Assembly: GCF_000764305.2 (NCBI RefSeq)
Contig: NW_025947367.1
Span: forward strand, 146,086-210,085
Direction: 5' to 3'
DNA: 64,000 bases
Origin: Hyalella azteca
Lineage: Eukaryota > Arthropoda > Malacostraca > Amphipoda > Hyalellidae
In this document: positions 46,901 to 52,900 of the stretch, piece by piece
How positions within the stretch are numbered: position 1 is the stretch's first letter
Layout of the letters: each line of letters starts with the position of its first letter
Made by a program: the position numbers and the translations under genes
The notes under the pieces: model-generated
What the model saw: the letters and a program-made list of their open reading frames with translations, nothing else
What the model was told of the DNA's origin: nothing
The model's database searches: none

Positions 46901-49900
46901 CAAACGCAAGCCCTTCAACAGGTCAGAATAAAATATTTTTAGCATTTAACAATATTGTAAACCTGAACAATATTGCAAATCTAGACAATATTGTAAACCT
47001 TAATATTGTAAGCCTGAACAATATTTTGAAACAATATCAAACTCAAATGCTACAGCAGCTACACGCTACAGCTGCTACACGCTACCAGTACAGCTGCTAC
47101 ACGCTACAGCTGCTACACACTACCGGTACAGCTGCTACACGCTACAGCTGCTACACGCTACAGCTGCTACACGCTACAGCTGCTACACGCTACCGGTACA
47201 GCTGCTACACGCTACCGGTACAGCTGCTACACGCTACCGGTACAGCTGCTACACGCTACAGCTGCTACACGCTACAGCTGCTACACGCTACAGCTGCTAC
47301 ACGCTACAGCTGCTACACAGCTCGCCACAACCGCCGCCTAAAGCTGAGGGGCCGGCGGTGTTGCAGCGTCCGCGACTATCGGCCCCTGCCAATGTCTTGC
47401 TCAACCCTCAACCCTTCCTCCAGCCCTCAACCCTTCCTTCAACCCTGAGCCTTTCTTCTAATTTTCAACTCTTCCTCTAACCCTCAACCCTTCCTCTAAC
47501 CCTTAATTCTGTCTCTAACTGATAACCCTTCCTTTAATCCTAACTATTCTCTCTAACTCTGTGCCCTGTCTTTAACCAAGAACCGTTCATTTAACCAGGA
47601 ACCCTTCCTCTAACCAAGAACCCTTCCTCTAACCAAGAACCCTTATGCTAACCCTGATTATTATCTTTAACTCTGAACCTTAAATTACTCAAATTATTAC
47701 TAACAAACCCTTCCTCTAACCATGAATCCTCTATTCAAACCTGATTCCTTCATTCATTTTTGAACCCATATTTTAACCCTGAAACCTATCTTGAACCCCG
47801 AGCCTTTCTTCAAACCCATATAAGCTTTCCATTCAACCCCAAGCCTTTCATTTAACCTTGAACTCTCCATTCGACCTCGAACACTCCATTTAATCCGGAA
47901 CTCTTCCTATAACCCTGAACGCTTCAGCTTACTTTCAACCGATGACTTAGCAGCCTTAAACCATAATTCTGACTTTTAGCCACGTGATCAGTTAATGCTT
48001 AAATTTAAACTTACTCTTCTTATATACCAAAACCGAACCCCAAATTTAACCCCTAGGTACTTTCTTATAAATCAGCAAACAGCATTCCCTCAATTTACCT
48101 TAAACTGCGTCACGACGCAACACAACGCAATTTCCAACGTCACGACGTAACACAATTTACATGCGTTGTAAATAAAATATCATAATCGTTGTCATTGATT
48201 AAGTCTTGTGTACTGAAGTTCACTTGAACTATTTTGTAATCTTTTTATTTAAACATTTTGCTCAAACATTCTCTTAATTTTATCAACAATTTTGCACGCG
48301 CGGTCAAATCCCTCCGACGCCACCCGTATGTAGGATACGTAGGGAGCATCTGGGCGTTAAAACGCTTTAGACGCCACAAGTGAGTCATACTTGAAATTCA
48401 AAGGGCCAGTTATAGGTCACTGTATGACACAAAAATGGACAAGTGAGTCAAAAGAGTGCATAGCTATTAAGACGCGGTTGACTCATCTAAATGGATCATC
48501 GAGACCCACCTATTTCTCTCATCATTGGGAAATTCGTCGTATGGGCCGTGAGGCCTGCGATGCTCTTCTATCATGTACCTCCATTTGTGTTATAGCTACG
48601 GAATATTCGTGAGTCTATATTCGTGAGTCTATATCCGTTAAGCGTATAATGCTTATTCAATATAAGCGTATTCAATATAATTACACGGCCAATGCTTTCA
48701 CTTCCGACGAATCGCGTCTGTGAAGTGAATTGTCGATACCCGACAACGTTGATACCTGCACAACTGCAGGTATCAACGTTGGCAGGTTCCAGCGTTGACA
48801 TGCGCGTCAACTTTTTTTATTGACACACGATAAGTGCGCCGATATATATTGACGTAATGTATAAAAACGACCACCTGGTAGCGCAAATGTACAAAAGGTA
48901 GGTACCGTGTTTGGGAATAATGTACAAAAGTTACTAGGTTTGGACATGATGTACAAAAGTTACCGAATAGGGACGTAGGTAATGTACAAAAGTTACCCTG
49001 TTTGGACGTAATGTACGAAAAACTACCGTGTTTGGATGAACAGCCCGTGAATATGACTGTGTGTGCCACTGCTATTAGTGCTAGTTTTTACGAGATAATT
49101 TTACTTCTAGTGTGGTGCTGCTGTTTTCAAGTTATGGTTCAAGGTGAATGTGTTTTATGTAAGAATTGCTACTGCGGTATCATATCGCGAACTTCATTAA
49201 AGGTTCAAAAACGAGTTGTCGACTATATAAGAGACGTCGCTTTTATATATGTTCATAATCAGAGAAATAGGTGAAACTTTGTCTAAATAGCGATGCACCT
49301 CTTGCTCTTGTGTTTGCCATACTGAAACAGTTTTTCCCGGAATAATGGCGTATCGGGGATACGAGCAGAAATACCGTCAATATTAGGGGTGTACAAAACT
49401 GTTTGAGTGCATGTTCGAAAACGATGATGTAGTTTTTCAGCGTCAGCTATCGCACTTCATGAAGTGAACTGCTCTTCGTCTGTAGTCTAAGGCTTTATAC
49501 GTTCTGGGGCGTTCTGTTTGTTGCTTAGTGTACTCGTTTATCGCCGGGAGTATCTCATCCCTCTGTCTATTTCGGTATTTATTGTTACTAGGACGTAAGA
49601 CAGTAATACGAATCGCATTAACGAATGCCAATTTATCCGTTTATCTGCAGGCGTTAGGGTTATATGAAAATATATAGGGATACTGTCAAAAAGACAGCAT
49701 CGTATGCTACGAAAAGACAAAAAACATTCAGTTCTTGTGAGCGGTTTATAAATAGCTTAAAATATATAGCAAGTTCAACAAGAATTTAAAAGGAAAGAGA
49801 TCGCTAAAAGGCTTCTGAAGCTGGCCTCCGGAACGTTTTCGACGAACGTTTGAATTTACATAAGTTTCCGTTTAAATTCTTTGTGACTGGTTTTAAATAA

Positions 49901-52900
49901 TTGCGCTGTTTTGCTCTTCATTGTCCTTGTTGGCCAGTATCGGAACACTTGCAATTGTATCTTGAAGCAATCTTGTATTATGTGGAGTTATTTTGAGTCC
50001 GAATGGAATATATGCTAATACTGAATAAATAAGGTATGACAATCGATTAAAATTAAGACTTTTCATGAGCAAATTATTTTGAATTTGCTGTGACATAAAG
50101 TAGGGTTATTAAGTATTAGTTAACATTCAGACTATTCTAGAGCAATTTTTTTAAATTATAGGAAAATTCTAACTCTGGATGAGGAGGAACTGTGGGGAAT
50201 GGAACCCACGCGTTTCATTTCACAAATCCGGGTCACAAGCACGTTAGCAGTACTTACTAATTTTTTTTATTTCATTCATAATAAGTAGTATGAATTCTCC
50301 GTGAAAATTTTATCAGAAGTTGGTATTAGTATTGCATTATAATGTGAATAAGGTATGTTTAAATTACATCAGAGACTGTTTGTTTCTATTTATTTGAAAA
50401 ATTTTTCTGATAAGAAGTGTCTCGTCTTCAAATAGTCATTTATTTATATGCACGAAATTTCATTAAAGGTCGTTCCATATTCCGTCGGTAGGAACACGAG
50501 TAGAGTATCTTGAACTGGACGAAATTTCATTACTTTTTTACTGATAATGGAATAATTATATTATTGAATTTTGATTTCTAACACAGCCTAGCGCTCGTTT
50601 CGCGCTCATCGTCGGCCTCCCCGCCTATTCGCTGGCGCCACGACGTCTGGATTCTTGACCGTTTATTACTGTTGTATTTGATGTCGGTTTTACTGGAATT
50701 GATGGTGTGTTTTTTCAAAATAATTTATGAGTGCTTATTCGTCCCGAATATAGTAGTTGTCGGGCAATCATGTTCCAAATTATACTGAGCGGTAATTTCT
50801 ATCTACAATACGACTGCGTTACCTCGAAAAAGTAGAATTCCGGTATGGTTAACCTATATAGTAGTAATATACGATCTCTGTCTTCGTCTCTCGTAATGAC
50901 GTTATTATTATTTTGTGTGATGTTTACATCAGGAAGTTTGCCGTGATTTAAATATTATATTTGTTTTTACCTTTATATTTAAGTTAGAACTGCTGTGACC
51001 AGTTACAAATTTATTCCTTTATTACTGTTCTTGAACGTAAATCTCTAATATCGTACGCATAAGATACATTCGCGTTACGGTTTCTTGTTACGTTTTGTTA
51101 TAGTTTCATGTACGTTAGTGTTGCGAATTTCCAGCCTCAAACAGCCTCTACAGGAATTGAAGAGGTCAAATCTTTCTTGAGCGACCCCATTCAATCGCCA
51201 AGTCTAAGTAATTGCACTGGATCATTTACTAACGACCCTCATCCATTAGCGTCGAGCTGGTCTGAGTGCGGTCGTTTTGTCCATAAGAGCCATCGTGTCC
51301 ATCAATATTTTACTTCAGTCCTCACATCGATCCAATGTTGGTGATAAAAAGTCGTGCGGTTAAGAAATAACTGGTCCATTCGACGTCGCAAGGGTCGAAT
51401 CTTGATGATTGTAAATATTTTTAGCGAACTTTTTGTTAGCATAGTTTTTAATTTTCTATTTCTTATGCGCGCTCCTATGGTTTACTTGTTTATCCGACTT
51501 TTAGAATGTAAAGATAATCGATAACGTATGATTATCAAATAGTTTCATGCTAGCTCAGTTGTTCGTAGCCCGCGTTAAAGCTGCCCACAATATTTCGATA
51601 CAATTTTTTCATTCAGCAAATTTGCAAGAAAATTTGCTGTCGTAACTGTGGTTATCCTAAAACCTGCACGCGGACTCAAGTCAACTCAAACTCAACAAAA
51701 CAGAAAGCCTTTTACAAAGATGATGATCTTTAGCGCCTGAAAATCGCTTGCCCAGTCGACCTCTTGCGGTCGAATTTTATAAACCAAAATGTCTTATATC
51801 TTTGGGATATTTATCAGATATCTCGAGAATAGCATGCCTATCGATATTTTTTATTCGACGTCATATTGAATGTTAGTGAAATTAAATTGTGCTGCTTCTG
51901 GGAAATGACTTGGTCGTGTAGAAAATCAAAGGGGTCACATGCAAAAGTTGAGTCGGAAGTTGCGTTTTATGAAACATTATTTTTCCTTCGTCATTCGTTT
52001 AGGAAATGTTACGAGAACACTTACGGCGATTTTTTTAATCGAAATTCATTAAAAATTCTGTTTTTAATTATTTTCAAAAGTTTGGTTGAAAATTCAGTTC
52101 GATGAACTTGAGCACCTCTCACGGTTCCTCTGCTGAATATGTGTGAAAATTATTGATCCCATTTTCAACTCATTTTGTATTTTTTTCGCAATAGTTAATA
52201 AATCTTAAATTTGCTGCATTCAGTGATAGCTCAATTCTGTGAAAATTGAGTATTTCTGCAGGTTTTTCTGCGTCAAGAAACTGGTAATTGTAATTTGCGT
52301 TTGCCCGAGATACGAGCGGCACCTAGAAATGATGAGACTTGGACGCGTCACATCGTCACTGGCGCTCGCTTATCGTAATTGAAAAGTCAGTTCGTAGGTG
52401 CAGTGCATTTGGCTAGCGCTTCACTTCGCCGCGTGCTGTTTGTATTTAACCCTTAAATTCACGCATTTATAGGCAAAAATTTTGAAAAATTGTTTCTGTA
52501 ATTAATGATGCTACAGGTGAGATTGAAGGTTAAGTTAGTGCTCGAATGTGAGAAGTATATTTGAGTTAGTGTTCGTGTGTATTAATTCTATATGAGTTCG
52601 AATATACATACCATATATGAGCTAATGCTCGAATGTGTGAATAATATGCGAGTTAGTGCTCGAATGTGTGAATAATTTATAAGTTAGTGCTCGAATATGT
52701 GAGTTGCTCGTTCTAATTTCTGGTCCAACGCCAACTGAATTGATGTGTCGTGCCCAAATCGCGGAATTGCCGATTCTATGGAATCGGCAGCCAGTTAACC
52801 GAATGTGTAGAATCAGCATTTTTTGGCGCTGATTCTGAAAACCGGACGTTATAGTTAGAACATAAATCGACAGTTAGAGTTAGAAATGGTGAGTTCAAGT

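Noticed and set aside
47321..47450. Possible trio exon after the 16-bp array (SPQPPPKAEGPAVLQRPRL)
   Set aside because: It has an acceptor and enters in the right phase, but no donor leaves it in the phase needed by exon 27. Joining exon 26 directly to exon 27 reproduces the conserved linker motif. It could at most be an alternative terminal exon.
47395..47960. Interstitial telomere-like repeat (AACCCTTCC)
   Set aside because: The unit is 12-19 bp and degenerate, not the arthropod TTAGG or the TTAGGG hexamer.
51108..51344. 78-codon ORF as another alternative first exon
   Set aside because: Its only end donor would join to exon 27 as a TGA stop. No homology recognised.
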